The notes under the pieces are model-generated. The model did not search any database, was not told the origin of the DNA, and saw nothing but the letters and a program-made list of their open reading frames with translations. The position numbers and the translations under genes were made by a program. A DNA stretch of 64,000 nt from Cellulosilyticum lentocellum DSM 5427 (GTDB taxonomy: Bacteria; Bacillota; Clostridia; Lachnospirales; Cellulosilyticaceae), in assembly GCF_000178835.2 (NCBI RefSeq), contig NC_015275.1:4431001-4495000 (forward strand), written 5' to 3'. Below are positions 8,150-16,689 of the stretch, piece after piece (positions within the stretch are counted from its first letter, which is position 1; each line of letters opens with the position of its first letter).

Positions 8150-8179
8150 TTGACAAATTAGTAAATAATAATTATTATT
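8150..8179 (+). promoter_or_regulatory. ahpC promoter with PerR/Fur-like operator
   Basis: Perfect -35 TTGACA (8150-8155), a 17-nt spacer and -10 TATTAT (8173-8178). A perfect 16-bp palindrome, AATAATAATTATTATT (8164-8179), covers the spacer end and the -10. Its form and place fit the PerR box (TTATAATnATTATAA) or a related Fur-family site, as expected for a peroxide-induced ahpC. No perR gene is in the window. Confidence 0.6.
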
Positions 8180-8240
8180 AGTTATATAAATAAATGATAT
8201 AGATTATCATTTGATAGTGAAAATATAGGAGGAATAAATT

Positions 8241-8804
8241 ATGTCATTAATTAATAAAAAAGTTTCAGATTTTAAAGTTCAAGCATACCAAAACGGTGAT
8301 TTTAAAGAGGTAACACTAGATTCATTAAAAGGACATTGGTCAGTCTTTGTATTCTATCCAGCAGACTTCACTTTCGTTTGTCCAACAGAACTAGGTGAGC
8401 TTGCAGATAACTATGCAAAATTCCAAGAAATTGGTTGTGAAGTATACTCAGTATCTACAGATACTCACTTTGTTCATAAAGCATGGGCTGATACTTCAGA
8501 TACAATCGGTAAAATCAAATACCCAATGCTAGCAGACCCAACTGGAAAACTCGCTAGAGACTTTGAAGTTATGATTGAAGATGAAGGCTTAGCTCTAAGA
8601 GGTTCATTCGTTATTAATCCAGAAGGTGAAATCAAAGCTTACGAAATTCATGATAATGGTATCGGAAGAAATGCAGAAGAATTACTAAGAAAAGTTCAAG
8701 CAGCTCAATTCGTTGCAGAACATGGTGATCAAGTTTGCCCAGCTAAATGGCAACCAGGTGAAGAGACTTTAACACCAAGCTTAGATTTAATTGGAAAACT
8801 TTAA
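8241..8804 (+). CDS. ahpC: Peroxiredoxin AhpC
   Basis: A 187-residue typical 2-Cys peroxiredoxin that reduces hydrogen peroxide and organic hydroperoxides. The peroxidatic Cys47 lies in DFTFVCPTE and the resolving Cys166 in GDQVCPAKW, both canonical. Length matches the family. AGGAGG precedes the ATG by 7 nt. The promoter carries a PerR/Fur-like palindrome. Its electron donor is very probably the flavoprotein encoded 180 bp downstream, whose C-terminal thioredoxin-like module corresponds to the AhpC-reducing part of AhpF. A 9-bp hairpin between the genes may tune their ratio. Confidence 0.95.
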   Translation: MSLINKKVSDFKVQAYQNGDFKEVTLDSLKGHWSVFVFYPADFTFVCPTELGELADNYAKFQEIGCEVYSVSTDTHFVHKAWADTSDTIGKIKYPMLADPTGKLARDFEVMIEDEGLALRGSFVINPEGEIKAYEIHDNGIGRNAEELLRKVQAAQFVAEHGDQVCPAKWQPGEETLTPSLDLIGKL

Positions 8805-8818
8805 TAAAATGAAGTTAG

Positions 8819-8843
8819 GGGAAGCTGCTACTTTGCAGCTTCC
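8819..8843 (+). terminator. Intercistronic hairpin, weak terminator or attenuator
   Basis: GGAAGCTGC (8819-8827) and GCAGCTTCC (8835-8843) form a 9-bp stem. Only CTCTT follows instead of a U-tract, so partial termination or a 3'-end stabiliser of ahpC mRNA is more likely than a full stop. Confidence 0.55.
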
Positions 8844-8985
8844 TCTTACTAAATAAAGATATTTTTAAAGAATTAACCTTTCATTTGATTATTTAACAAT
8901 GTTTTGATTTAGTTAAGACAGAATTGATATTACAGATGAATGACTAACTTCATATTCAATTAAAAAATGAAAAGGAGGATTAATA

Positions 8986-10653
8986 ATGGAAAAAATTTAT
9001 GACTTAGTAATCATTGGTGGTGGTCCAGCTGGACTTTCTGCCGGGATTTATGCTGGAAGAGCCAAATTAAACACCCTCATTATCGAAAAGGATGAGTTAG
9101 GAGGACAGGTAAATAAGACCTATGAAGTTTCCAACTACCCAGGTGCTAGAGATAGTAATGGTCCAAAACTCATGTCTGATATGAGAGCCCAAGCAGATGA
9201 TTTTAATGTAAACTTTTTATCAGCAACTGTTTTAGGTGTCTCATTAAATGGTGATACTAAAATTCTTCAAACAGATAAAGGTGATGTCAAAGGAAGATCT
9301 GTAATCATTGCAACTGGTGCTTCTCCAAGACAACTAGGCTTTAAAGGTGAAAAAGAGTTTACTGGAAGAGGTGTTGCATACTGTTCTACTTGTGATGGAC
9401 AATTCTTTGAAGGTCTCGAGGTATTTGTTATTGGTGCTGGCTTTGCTGCGGCAGAAGAAGCCATATTCCTTACCAAATATGCGACTAAAGTAACTGTGAT
9501 TGCTAGAGAACCAGAGTTTACTTGCGCCAAGTCTATTGCAGATAAGGTATTGTCACATCCTAAAATCGAAGTCAAATTTAATACAGAAATCATTGAAGCT
9601 AGCGGAGATGATATGGTCAACTACGCTAAATTTACTAACAACCAAACAGGAGAAAGCTTTGAATATCACGCCAAAGAGGATGATGGCTCATTTGGTGTCT
9701 TTGTTTTTGTAGGCTATGCACCTCAAAGTGAGCTATTTCGAGAAGTATTAGAAATGGACCCTGCTGGATATATCATTACTAATGAAAATATGGAAACTAA
9801 TATTCCAGGTGTTTATGTAGCTGGCGATTTAAGACCAAAGGCTCTAAGACAAATTGTAACGGCTGTTTCAGATGGTGCTATTGCTGCTACAGCAGCTGAA
9901 AGATACGTTATTGAACTTAAAGACAGATTAGGTATTAAGGACGAATATATTCCACCTAAAAAAGTAGAAAAAGTTGCTCCTATTAGTTCTAGTTCAGAAA
10001 ATATACTAACAGCTGGACGTAGTTCTCTTTTAAACGATGGACTAAGAACACAACTACAAGGTGTTTTAAGTAGAATGGAAAAAGAAGTGACACTTATTAC
10101 TATTGTAGATGAGCAAAATGCAAAGTCTATTGAATTAAGAGATTTATTGTTAGACATTGCTGATTTAGGTGAAAAAATTAATCTTGAAGTTTATACCAAG
10201 GGACAAAATAAAGACCTTGAAGCTCAGTTTAATGTAGAACGTTACCCTATAGTATTCCTTTTAGATCATGCTAAAACATATAGCGGTGTTAAATTCTATG
10301 GCGTACCAGGTGGTCATGAGCTCAACTCTTTCATATTAGCTATTTATAATCTAGCTGGACCTGGTCAAGCTATTAACGAACAAGTCCTAACAGACATTAA
10401 AGATTTAAATCAAAATACTAATATTAAAGTTTGTGTTTCCCTCTCATGCCATCTCTGTCCAGATGTCGTTGTAGCTGCTCAGAGAATTGCCATGGAAAAT
10501 AAAAATATAGAAACAGAAATGATTGATATTTCTCTCTTTAAAGAATTAAAAGATCAGTATAAGGTCATGAGTGTACCTGCCGTTATTATCAACAATGAAA
10601 AAGTATACTTTGGTGCTAAAAAAATAGACGAAATCGTAAAACTTATTTCATAA
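8986..10653 (+). CDS. AhpF-like disulfide reductase, permuted domain order
   Basis: A 555-residue flavoprotein. Residues 1-310 are thioredoxin-reductase-like: GGGPAG for FAD near 11-16, the redox-active Cys133-Ser-Thr-Cys136 (AYCSTCDG), an NAD(P) loop GAGFAAAEEA, and the final GVYVAGD FAD motif. After a linker, residues ~340-555 hold a double thioredoxin fold with SLSCHLCPDVV (Cys488/Cys491), nearly identical to the CHNC site of the AhpF N-terminal domain. In enterobacterial AhpF this module is at the N-terminus; here it is at the C-terminus. It should pass electrons from NAD(P)H to AhpC. AGGAGG precedes the ATG. Confidence 0.88.
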   Translation: MEKIYDLVIIGGGPAGLSAGIYAGRAKLNTLIIEKDELGGQVNKTYEVSNYPGARDSNGPKLMSDMRAQADDFNVNFLSATVLGVSLNGDTKILQTDKGDVKGRSVIIATGASPRQLGFKGEKEFTGRGVAYCSTCDGQFFEGLEVFVIGAGFAAAEEAIFLTKYATKVTVIAREPEFTCAKSIADKVLSHPKIEVKFNTEIIEASGDDMVNYAKFTNNQTGESFEYHAKEDDGSFGVFVFVGYAPQSELFREVLEMDPAGYIITNENMETNIPGVYVAGDLRPKALRQIVTAVSDGAIAATAAERYVIELKDRLGIKDEYIPPKKVEKVAPISSSSENILTAGRSSLLNDGLRTQLQGVLSRMEKEVTLITIVDEQNAKSIELRDLLLDIADLGEKINLEVYTKGQNKDLEAQFNVERYPIVFLLDHAKTYSGVKFYGVPGGHELNSFILAIYNLAGPGQAINEQVLTDIKDLNQNTNIKVCVSLSCHLCPDVVVAAQRIAMENKNIETEMIDISLFKELKDQYKVMSVPAVIINNEKVYFGAKKIDEIVKLIS

Positions 10654-10656
10654 AAA

Positions 10657-10692
10657 AGGAGCTGAGCGCTAAAAAATTAGTGCCCAGCTCCT
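10657..10692 (+). terminator. Terminator of ahpC/ahpF-like region
   Basis: AGGAGCTG (10657-10664) pairs with CAGCTCCT (10685-10692), with an extra inner GCGCT/AGTGC pairing. CTTTCTAT follows, a modest U-tract. Confidence 0.65.
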
Positions 10693-10702
10693 CTTTCTAT
10701 AT

Positions 10703-10744
10703 AACACCAATAGCTAGGCATAGAAAAGCCTGACTATTGGTGTT
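10703..10744. terminator. Second hairpin between convergent genes
   Basis: AACACCAATAG (10703-10713) pairs perfectly with CTATTGGTGTT (10734-10744), plus an inner AGGC/GCCT. It lies between the rightward AhpF-like gene and the leftward ThuA gene and may block read-through in both directions. Confidence 0.55.
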
Positions 10745-10815
10745 AATTCAAGTTGTATTCGACTTATCTTCAAATTAAGAAAGGTCCTGCAACATCACGA
10801 TTTTTATGTAAAAGA

Positions 10816-11535
10816 TCAAATTGCTTCATAAGAAGCTGTGTTCTCGCATTCTATAGGTAATGTCCTTTTAATCTCAGAATGACACCATCTCACAGCATTA
10901 ATGATAATTTTCTGTATCTCTTTCATATGATAAATCGGATATTCCTCATGTCCTGGTTGGAAATAAAAAATTCTTCCATAGCCCCTTGTAAAAGTACAGC
11001 CACTTCTAAATACCTCTCCACTTGCAAACCATCCTGTAAAAACGACTTCATCTGGCTTAGGTATATCAAAGAATTCTCCATACATTTCTTCCTCTGGAAT
11101 ATCTATAGTTTCTAGAACTCCTGCTGCAATAGGATGATACGGCGCAGTAACCCAAAGGCGTTCTCTTGAACCCTCTCGCCATTTTAAACTCATAGAAGTT
11201 CCTAGAAGGACTTTCATGATTTTACTATAGTGTGCTGAGTGTAGTGCAATAAGTCCCATTCCCGCAAGAACATGACTTCTTACTCTTTGAACAACCTCAT
11301 CACTTACTTCTTCCTGCTTTGCATGACTCCACCAGATGAGTACATCTGTATGATTTAGCACTTCTTCTGTAAGCCCATGTTCCTCCATATCTAAGGTTGC
11401 ACACCTTACAGTGATGGCTTCTTCTTTTCCTAAGAATTCTGCTATGCAGCTATGTATACCTTCTGGATAAATGGCTTTGATTGCCTCATATTCTCTTTCA
11501 TGCACAAATTCATTCCATACAGTAACTCTTATCAT
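10816..11535 (-). CDS. ThuA-like (class I glutamine amidotransferase fold) protein
   Basis: A 239-residue ThuA family protein. The N-terminal [12 protein letters not shown] and the motif [21 protein letters not shown] (nucleophile-elbow region, with Ser/His but no Cys) followed by [14 protein letters not shown] are characteristic. ThuA proteins are linked to uptake or metabolism of trehalose and other sugars, but their reaction is not settled. The gene lies 4 bp after a TIM-barrel sugar isomerase gene on the same strand, the usual pairing in Lachnospiraceae, so it probably acts in the same sugar-processing pathway. Confidence 0.85.
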   Translation of the reverse strand: MIRVTVWNEFVHEREYEAIKAIYPEGIHSCIAEFLGKEEAITVRCATLDMEEHGLTEEVLNHTDVLIWWSHAKQEEVSDEVVQRVRSHVLAGMGLIALHSAHYSKIMKVLLGTSMSLKWREGSRERLWVTAPYHPIAAGVLETIDIPEEEMYGEFFDIPKPDEVVFTGWFASGEVFRSGCTFTRGYGRIFYFQPGHEEYPIYHMKEIQKIIINAVRWCHSEIKRTLPIECENTASYEAI

Positions 11536-11539
11536 AAGA

Positions 11540-12318
11540 CTAGACCTCCACTTTTCTTCTTATCCACTTTGCGGATTCTATCATAAATTCAAGATAGTTT
11601 TCTGCTTCAAAATGTTCAATGGCTAGGAATCCATCATAATGCATTTTAGATAGCTCTTCTAAAACCTCAGACATTTTAATAAACCCTTTGCCCGCAGATA
11701 TCGGACATATATTTCCGTTTTTATCATGGGCCCTATCCTTACAGTGCACATGAATGACTTTATTTTTTAGCTTCTCAAAAGCCTCAAGCTCGTCCTCACC
11801 ACTAATAATAAAATTCCCTGTATCTAAAGTAACATAAAGCGACGGAATTTCATCCAGAAAAGTTCTCATCCCGCATAGTGAGCATAACGGGCTTTTCTCA
11901 TCATCAAAATCTTCTATCGTTACTCTCATTCCATTTGCCTCTGCCATCTTGCAAAGCTTTCTTGTTCCCTCAATCATTTGTTCTAGTTCTCTTTTTCTAG
12001 CACTTTCATCTGTTTTACTATAAAAACCTGGAACAATCATTATTTTATCTGCTTCCATAGCCATTGCTAGCTTTATATGCTTCTTGCAGTTCTCTAAATC
12101 CTCAGTCTCAGAAAAATCATAAAATCCATAAATACTAGAGACAGAAAACTCATTTCTTTTAAGAAGTTCCAAAAGCTTATCTGGATTCAAGATATCATCT
12201 CTATCCAGCTCAACCGCAGCAATTCCTACTTCTTTTATTTTTTTAGGATTTCCTCCTCTGTACACCCTACCTGCTTTGCTGCTTCTACTATATGATGATG
12301 AAAGACGGATATTTTCAT
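11540..12318 (-). CDS. Sugar phosphate isomerase/epimerase, split by -1 frameshift at A7
   Basis: A xylose-isomerase-like TIM barrel. The main frame encodes ~240 residues with [23 protein letters not shown] and [10 protein letters not shown], the metal-site pattern of this family. Its true N-terminus lies in another frame: an ATG at 12316-12318 with AAGGGTG upstream encodes [19 protein letters not shown] and TEEEILKK, then TAA (12235-12237). A -1 shift on A-AAA-AAA joins EEILKK to [12 protein letters not shown] and restores a normal-length protein (~259 aa). GAGGAGG lies just upstream of the slippery run, as in programmed sites. Deletion, programmed frameshifting, or an assembly homopolymer error are all possible. 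The restored protein would start an operon with ThuA. Confidence 0.75.
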
Positions 12319-12424
12319 ATAATTCACCCTTATTTATTATAATTTAATTCATTGTACCATTTAATCAAATAATGAGACAACCAAAAGAGCAGATTAGCTT
12401 GCAAACAAAGTTATTCCATAGCAA

Positions 12425-12464
12425 AAAAGGATATTTTCAACCAATTCATTGAAAATATCCTTTT
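12425..12464 (-). terminator. Rho-independent terminator
   Basis: Sixteen-base arms (12425-12440, 12449-12464) pair perfectly, with T-runs on both sides. It closes the leftward Sm-like gene and isolates it from the isomerase operon. Confidence 0.85.
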
Positions 12465-12568
12465 CATTTATATTTTCTAAGTTAGTAAAGTCCTCTTAAT
12501 TAGACCTCTGCTATTATAACCACCTTATAGAAATATCATTTTCTAGTTTTACCTTTCAACTTGACACT

Positions 12569-12913
12569 TTAATAAGGAAAGAAAGGATATGGCTGAGCAT
12601 AAGGAAATGGTGGAGCATAATATGGATAAGGTAATAATGATAGTGCTAATATAGTAGCAAGTGGAAATCTCATACGTCTAAACCTTCTAAATCTCCTAGG
12701 ATTCCTAAATTGCATCTGCCTATTGTCTTCATCCTCTCGAATGATTACATCTTCTCCCATAAGAACATTAACACCATCTGGTTCTACGCTTTCAATAACG
12801 CCATCAAATTCACGTCCATCTTGCATTCTTATAATAACATGATAATTCATCATTTCTTTACACTCATTATATAAATTTTGTAAGTTTGAACTACTACTTG
12901 CTTCTGATTGCAT
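12569..12913 (-). CDS. Small Sm-like fold protein with Pro/Tyr/Phe-rich tail
   Basis: A 114-residue protein I do not recognise by name. Residues ~22-60 (YHVIIRMQDGREFDGVIE then SVEPDGVNVLMGEDV) match the Sm1 motif pattern of LSm/Hfq-type folds: V.I.M.DGR.F.G.I...D..NV. An Arg-rich stretch follows (NPRRFRRFRRMRF), which could bind nucleic acid, and then a short hydrophobic and aromatic tail full of Pro, Tyr and Phe. AAGGAG precedes the ATG by 8 nt. It stands alone between two terminated units. An RNA-binding or spore/surface role are both conceivable; neither is shown. Confidence 0.65.
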   Translation of the reverse strand: MQSEASSSSNLQNLYNECKEMMNYHVIIRMQDGREFDGVIESVEPDGVNVLMGEDVIIREDEDNRQMQFRNPRRFRRFRRMRFPLATILALSLLPYPYYAPPFPYAQPYPFFPY

Positions 12914-13180
12914 TTTATCAACTCCTTCATATACTATAATATTAATTTGTAAAAAAATGGTTCCATATCCAATAAATAAAATCTATATGAACTTGCTTAA
13001 TCTATATCTTAGTTAATCCCATTTTAATGTTTAAAAAATTCAAAAAATTAATTCTTTAAATAGTAGATTTAATTTAAAAACTAGCATATAATCAATAAAT
13101 AGTATTATTAAATATTTTTTATTAAATACTCTCTCATTAATAATTAACTAGTTACATTAATTTTTATATGTATTCTTTAG

Positions 13181-13211
13181 AAAGGTTCTTAATATGATAT
13201 ACCATGAATAA
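13181..13211 (+). promoter_or_regulatory. Mini-ORF overlapping the sortase start
   Basis: AAAGG (13181-13185) is well placed for the ATG at 13194, which opens a five-codon frame (MIYHE) ending at 13211 across the sortase ATG at 13204. The sortase ATG itself has no good site. Translation of the sortase may depend on termination-reinitiation. Confidence 0.4.
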
Positions 13212-13986
13212 AAAAAATCTAAAACCCAAAGTCCTCTTATTTATATTTTCTTTCAGTATTATAGTAAGCATTATGTACCTTTCAAACTATTATTACCTAC
13301 AATATAAAAATGAGACCTTATATAAGGGACTTCAAACCAAAGTCATTCAAACTAAGACAAAAGAATCTTTTAAAACAACTCAGCCATCTTCCTCGAACCA
13401 AGAGACTCTCTTCGAAAGCTCCTATTTAAGTATTGACTTTAATGAGTTAAAAGAACTTAATAATGACATTTACGCTTGGATATATATTCCTGGTACAGAA
13501 ATTAATTATCCAATACTCCAGCATCCAGAAGATGATAATTACTATTTAAATCACAACATAGATGGTCAAAGGGGCTATCCCGGCTGTATCTATTCAGAGA
13601 GCTATAACAAAATAGATTTCTCCGATCCAGTTACTGTAATATACGGCCACAATATGAACAACGGAACTATGTTTGGCTCATTGCATAAATATGAAGATGC
13701 TAACTTCTTAAATGAGAATTATTGTATATCTATTTATACACCACAACAAGCTTTTAAGTATGAAATAGTCTTAGTAACAGAATATGATAATAGTCATATT
13801 TTAAAGCAGTTTGATTTCCTAAATGAGGGAGGTAAAACTCTATTTCTAAAAAGGATTTTAAATGAATCTCAAAAAGTCCTAACCAAAGATCTAGATGTTA
13901 ATTCAACTTCCCAGTTACTTATCTTATCAACCTGTTCAAAAACTAATTCTGCTAAAAGACTTCTAATAATAGCTCAAAAACAATAA
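13204..13986 (+). CDS. Class B sortase
   Basis: A 260-residue transpeptidase. An N-terminal membrane anchor (~10-30) is followed by a catalytic domain with YGHN (His149), ILSTC (Cys244) and AKRLLI (Arg252), the sortase triad. The spacing and the DIYAWIYIPGTEINYPILQ block fit class B. It should cleave a C-terminal sorting signal and link the protein to peptidoglycan. The next gene, 159 bp downstream, encodes a surface protein ending in SPKTG, a motif known to be used by clostridial SrtB (C. difficile type). They very likely form an enzyme-substrate pair. Confidence 0.92.
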   Translation: MNKKNLKPKVLLFIFSFSIIVSIMYLSNYYYLQYKNETLYKGLQTKVIQTKTKESFKTTQPSSSNQETLFESSYLSIDFNELKELNNDIYAWIYIPGTEINYPILQHPEDDNYYLNHNIDGQRGYPGCIYSESYNKIDFSDPVTVIYGHNMNNGTMFGSLHKYEDANFLNENYCISIYTPQQAFKYEIVLVTEYDNSHILKQFDFLNEGGKTLFLKRILNESQKVLTKDLDVNSTSQLLILSTCSKTNSAKRLLIIAQKQ

Positions 13987-14145
13987 GACAATACTATTTA
14001 TTAATTAGTTTTATATAGATATTAGATACATTACACTTATTCCCTATTACTGAATAGTCCCCTTATCGGATTATTAATAAAATTTAATTCAGGCACATAT
14101 ATTTTATATGTTATCTTGATCAAACTGAAAGGATGGATTCTATTA

Positions 14146-15834
14146 ATGAAACAAAAACGCACATTTAGATTCAAAGTTGCATCAATACTTGCATTAACTC
14201 TTATTTCATTTACTTGCTTAAACTACACTACATACGCACAACCAACATACAACAAAGCCTATACAATCGAAAATGTTTTAAGTGATTATGAATACTTTAT
14301 ACGAGAGGATTTAACAGCCACTAATTCAGGCCATTGTGTTAGCGCCATAGCAGTAGGCGGCACATTAGATACACCAAACACGGTAGGTGATGCTCAAGTC
14401 GCTGCTAGCTATGTCAAATATATTAAAAGGTTAGGTGGTTTTGAACAAGGTAAATGGCTTACTGGTTCAGCCTATGATACATATAAAGTACCTGAGTTTT
14501 ATTATGATACTGTAGATGCCAGCGTACCATCTTGGCTTGCTGAAAGGCTTACACATTCTCCAAGTTATATTGACTTTGATAAAGCCTTTACAGAACTCGA
14601 AGATCAATCAGTTGCATGGAGTAACTTAGGAACCTCTGCTTATTCAATAAATAGTGGTACATTAACCCTTACATTAGCTCCTGCAAAGGATACCTATATA
14701 ACCATTCCATATAATGCTATTACCACTACAAGTAGCATTGTTATTGAAGGCCTTTCATCTGTTCAAGATTTTGTAGACTATAAATATATCATTTCTATTA
14801 CAGGAGTAGAAAGTACTGATTTTACACTTTCATTTTATAACATTAACATGAATGGTAAATCTTTTAGCCAAGCATTAAAAGACCTTCAAGGCGGAACCAA
14901 TGGAGCACAAATAAACCTTGAAGGAATGAAATTGGTTTGGAATTTTCCAGATGCAACTGGAAACCTAACAGCCCAAGGACTTTCTGGACACCTAGTGGCA
15001 CCACAAGCTGATGTTTCATTAGAGGGTGGCAACTTTGAAGGAGGCATTATTGCTAAGAATGTTAAAAAATCCGATGCAGAAGGCCATTTCTATCCTTTTT
15101 ATAAACCTGGAGTAACTCCTGAGCCTAGTCCTACTTCTAGCCCTGAACCTACTTCTAGCCCTAGTCCTACTTCTAGCCCTAGTCCTACTTCTAGCCCTAG
15201 CCCTACTTCTAGCCCTAGTCCTACTTCTAGCCCTAGTCCTACTTCTAGCCCTGAGCCTACTTCTAGTCCTGAGCCTAGTTCTAGTCCTAGTCCTAGTCCT
15301 ACTTCTAGCCCTAGTCCTACTTCTAGCCCTGAGCCTACTTCTAGTCCTGAGCCTAGTTCTAGTCCTAGTCCTAGTCCTACTTCTAGCCCTAGTCCTACTT
15401 CTAGCCCTAGTCCTACTTCTAGTTCTACTCCTGGCCCTGAACCTACTTCTAGTCCTACTCCCGGCCCTGAACCTACTTCTAGTCCTACTCCTGGCCCTGA
15501 ACCTACTTCTAGTCCTACTCCTGGCCCTGAACCTACTTCTAGTCCTACTCCTGGCCCTGAACCTACTTCTAGTCCTACTCCTGGCCCTGAACCTACTTCT
15601 GGTCCTACTTCTAGCCCTAATAACACCTCTAACAGCACTTCTCCTGGTGATGCTAATTCTTATTTATTGGGTGCCAATACTAATCTTGACGGTCAAGCGA
15701 ACTCAAACACACAGGATAATGCCTCTCCTAAGACCGGCGAGAATCATTCAACAACCATCTTTTTAATAATTATCCTTATATCAGGAGTCGGACTCCTTAG
15801 TATAAAAAAACAAAGCAAGAAGCATACAAATTAA
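14146..15834 (+). CDS. Cell-wall-anchored surface protein, choice-of-anchor A domain
   Basis: A 562-residue secreted protein. A basic, then hydrophobic signal peptide ends at TTYAQ. Residues ~40-315 form a choice-of-anchor A (collagen-binding-like) adhesin domain, best seen at [18 protein letters not shown] and [11 protein letters not shown] stalk of PTSSPSP and [10 protein letters not shown] repeats (~320-490) follows, then a C-terminal signal: SPKTGEN, a hydrophobic helix and KKQSKKH. The SPKTG motif matches the class B sortase encoded just upstream. The ATG at 14146 is chosen because it gives a normal signal peptide; an upstream TTG frame adds only a non-standard prefix. Likely an adhesin displayed on the wall. 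Confidence 0.85.
   Translation: MKQKRTFRFKVASILALTLISFTCLNYTTYAQPTYNKAYTIENVLSDYEYFIREDLTATNSGHCVSAIAVGGTLDTPNTVGDAQVAASYVKYIKRLGGFEQGKWLTGSAYDTYKVPEFYYDTVDASVPSWLAERLTHSPSYIDFDKAFTELEDQSVAWSNLGTSAYSINSGTLTLTLAPAKDTYITIPYNAITTTSSIVIEGLSSVQDFVDYKYIISITGVESTDFTLSFYNINMNGKSFSQALKDLQGGTNGAQINLEGMKLVWNFPDATGNLTAQGLSGHLVAPQADVSLEGGNFEGGIIAKNVKKSDAEGHFYPFYKPGVTPEPSPTSSPEPTSSPSPTSSPSPTSSPSPTSSPSPTSSPSPTSSPEPTSSPEPSSSPSPSPTSSPSPTSSPEPTSSPEPSSSPSPSPTSSPSPTSSPSPTSSSTPGPEPTSSPTPGPEPTSSPTPGPEPTSSPTPGPEPTSSPTPGPEPTSSPTPGPEPTSGPTSSPNNTSNSTSPGDANSYLLGANTNLDGQANSNTQDNASPKTGENHSTTIFLIIILISGVGLLSIKKQSKKHTN
15119..15620 (+). repeat. In-frame Pro/Ser/Thr stalk repeats
   Basis: Degenerate 12-bp units (CCTACTTCTAGC and CCTAGT variants) give way to about seven 24-bp units encoding [10 protein letters not shown]-like segments. 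The near-identity of codons shows recent expansion by slippage, so length probably varies among strains. Confidence 0.9.
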
Positions 15835-15845
15835 ATAAATTCATA

Positions 15846-15896
15846 AAAAATAAGAAGTGTAGTCTAATCTGTACTAGATCTACACTTCTTATTTTT
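15846..15896. terminator. Bidirectional rho-independent terminator
   Basis: Perfect 17-bp arms (15846-15862, 15880-15896) with A-run before and T-run after. It separates the rightward surface-protein gene from the leftward DUF2798 gene. Confidence 0.9.
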
Positions 15897-15933
15897 ATAC
15901 CTACTTAATTTTTATCACTATCACTTGTCTCTT

Positions 15934-16440
15934 TTAATTTAAGATTTCTGCTGTATCATTTTTCTTATCTTTTATTTTATGAATATTTAACATAGTCATT
16001 CTTGCTATAGGCTGTGCCACAAAAGTTTCTACAGCAAAAGCTATAGCAAAGTTTCTCGGCCATTTATAGAAGAATGTATGAATTGGCTCCATACTTATTT
16101 TCCCTACACCAATCCATGTTCCTATTACTGTTAAGAATATTGACATTAAAAGAACTGTACATAATGTGTTTATAATGATATGTGCATTAAAACTATCTTC
16201 TTTTGCAATAATTTTTGAGGTCATCCACTCAGCTGGTTTATGTGTCAATAAAACTAAAGCAATAACACTTATCCAAACAAATGGTATGACTCTTAATGTA
16301 TCAGCCCATACATACATATTAAATCCAAATTCAAAACAAGTAATTAATGGTGCAATTATATTTACTGATATAATAGATATAGTAGCTAAAAACAAAGCAA
16401 ATTCCTTTTTGTTACGTGGTAGTTTCATATAAAATTCCAT
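15934..16440 (-). CDS. DUF2798 membrane protein
   Basis: A 168-residue protein with four membrane helices arranged as two similar halves. The second half ends FAIAFAVETFVAQPIARMTM, the DUF2798 signature; the first half has a related but worn copy. Function unknown. I take the ATG at 16438-16440 because GAGGAAG precedes it by 7 nt; upstream in-frame codons run through a terminator hairpin and are unlikely to be translated. Confidence 0.75.
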   Translation of the reverse strand: MEFYMKLPRNKKEFALFLATISIISVNIIAPLITCFEFGFNMYVWADTLRVIPFVWISVIALVLLTHKPAEWMTSKIIAKEDSFNAHIIINTLCTVLLMSIFLTVIGTWIGVGKISMEPIHTFFYKWPRNFAIAFAVETFVAQPIARMTMLNIHKIKDKKNDTAEILN

Positions 16441-16476
16441 TTTTGTCTTCCTCTTTTCTTTTAACTTAGTACTGGA

Positions 16477-16517
16477 GCAAAAATAAAGCGTGAGACCATT
16501 ATACATAGTCTCACGCT
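16477..16517 (-). terminator. Terminator of ABC/FmdE-like operon (repeated module)
   Basis: Minus strand: AGCGTGAGAC (10 bp) pairs with GTCTCACGCT around TATGTATAATG, followed by TTATTTTTG. A closely similar hairpin stands on the plus strand at 58384-58421. Confidence 0.8.
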
Positions 16518-16689
16518 GAACAATTATACGCGCCAATATTCATTTACTTGTTATTATAAATAAACATTTTACTTTTTTCAAGCATACTTTTTTATTGATT
16601 TTATTTTAAATAAAACCATATTTTTTGTTTATGATACGGTTCACCTTACCTAGTTAAGGGAAAGATAAAATATCTACACCCATTATATT

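Noticed and set aside
15119-15620. Regular repeats that could be mistaken for a CRISPR or other array
   Set aside because: Units are multiples of 3, stay in frame with the adhesin gene and have no unique spacers.
15099-15638. A 179-codon open frame on the minus strand opposite the Pro-rich stalk
   Set aside because: It is a by-product of the repetitive codons of the surface protein; the translation is a monotonous Gly/Leu/Val repeat without start site.
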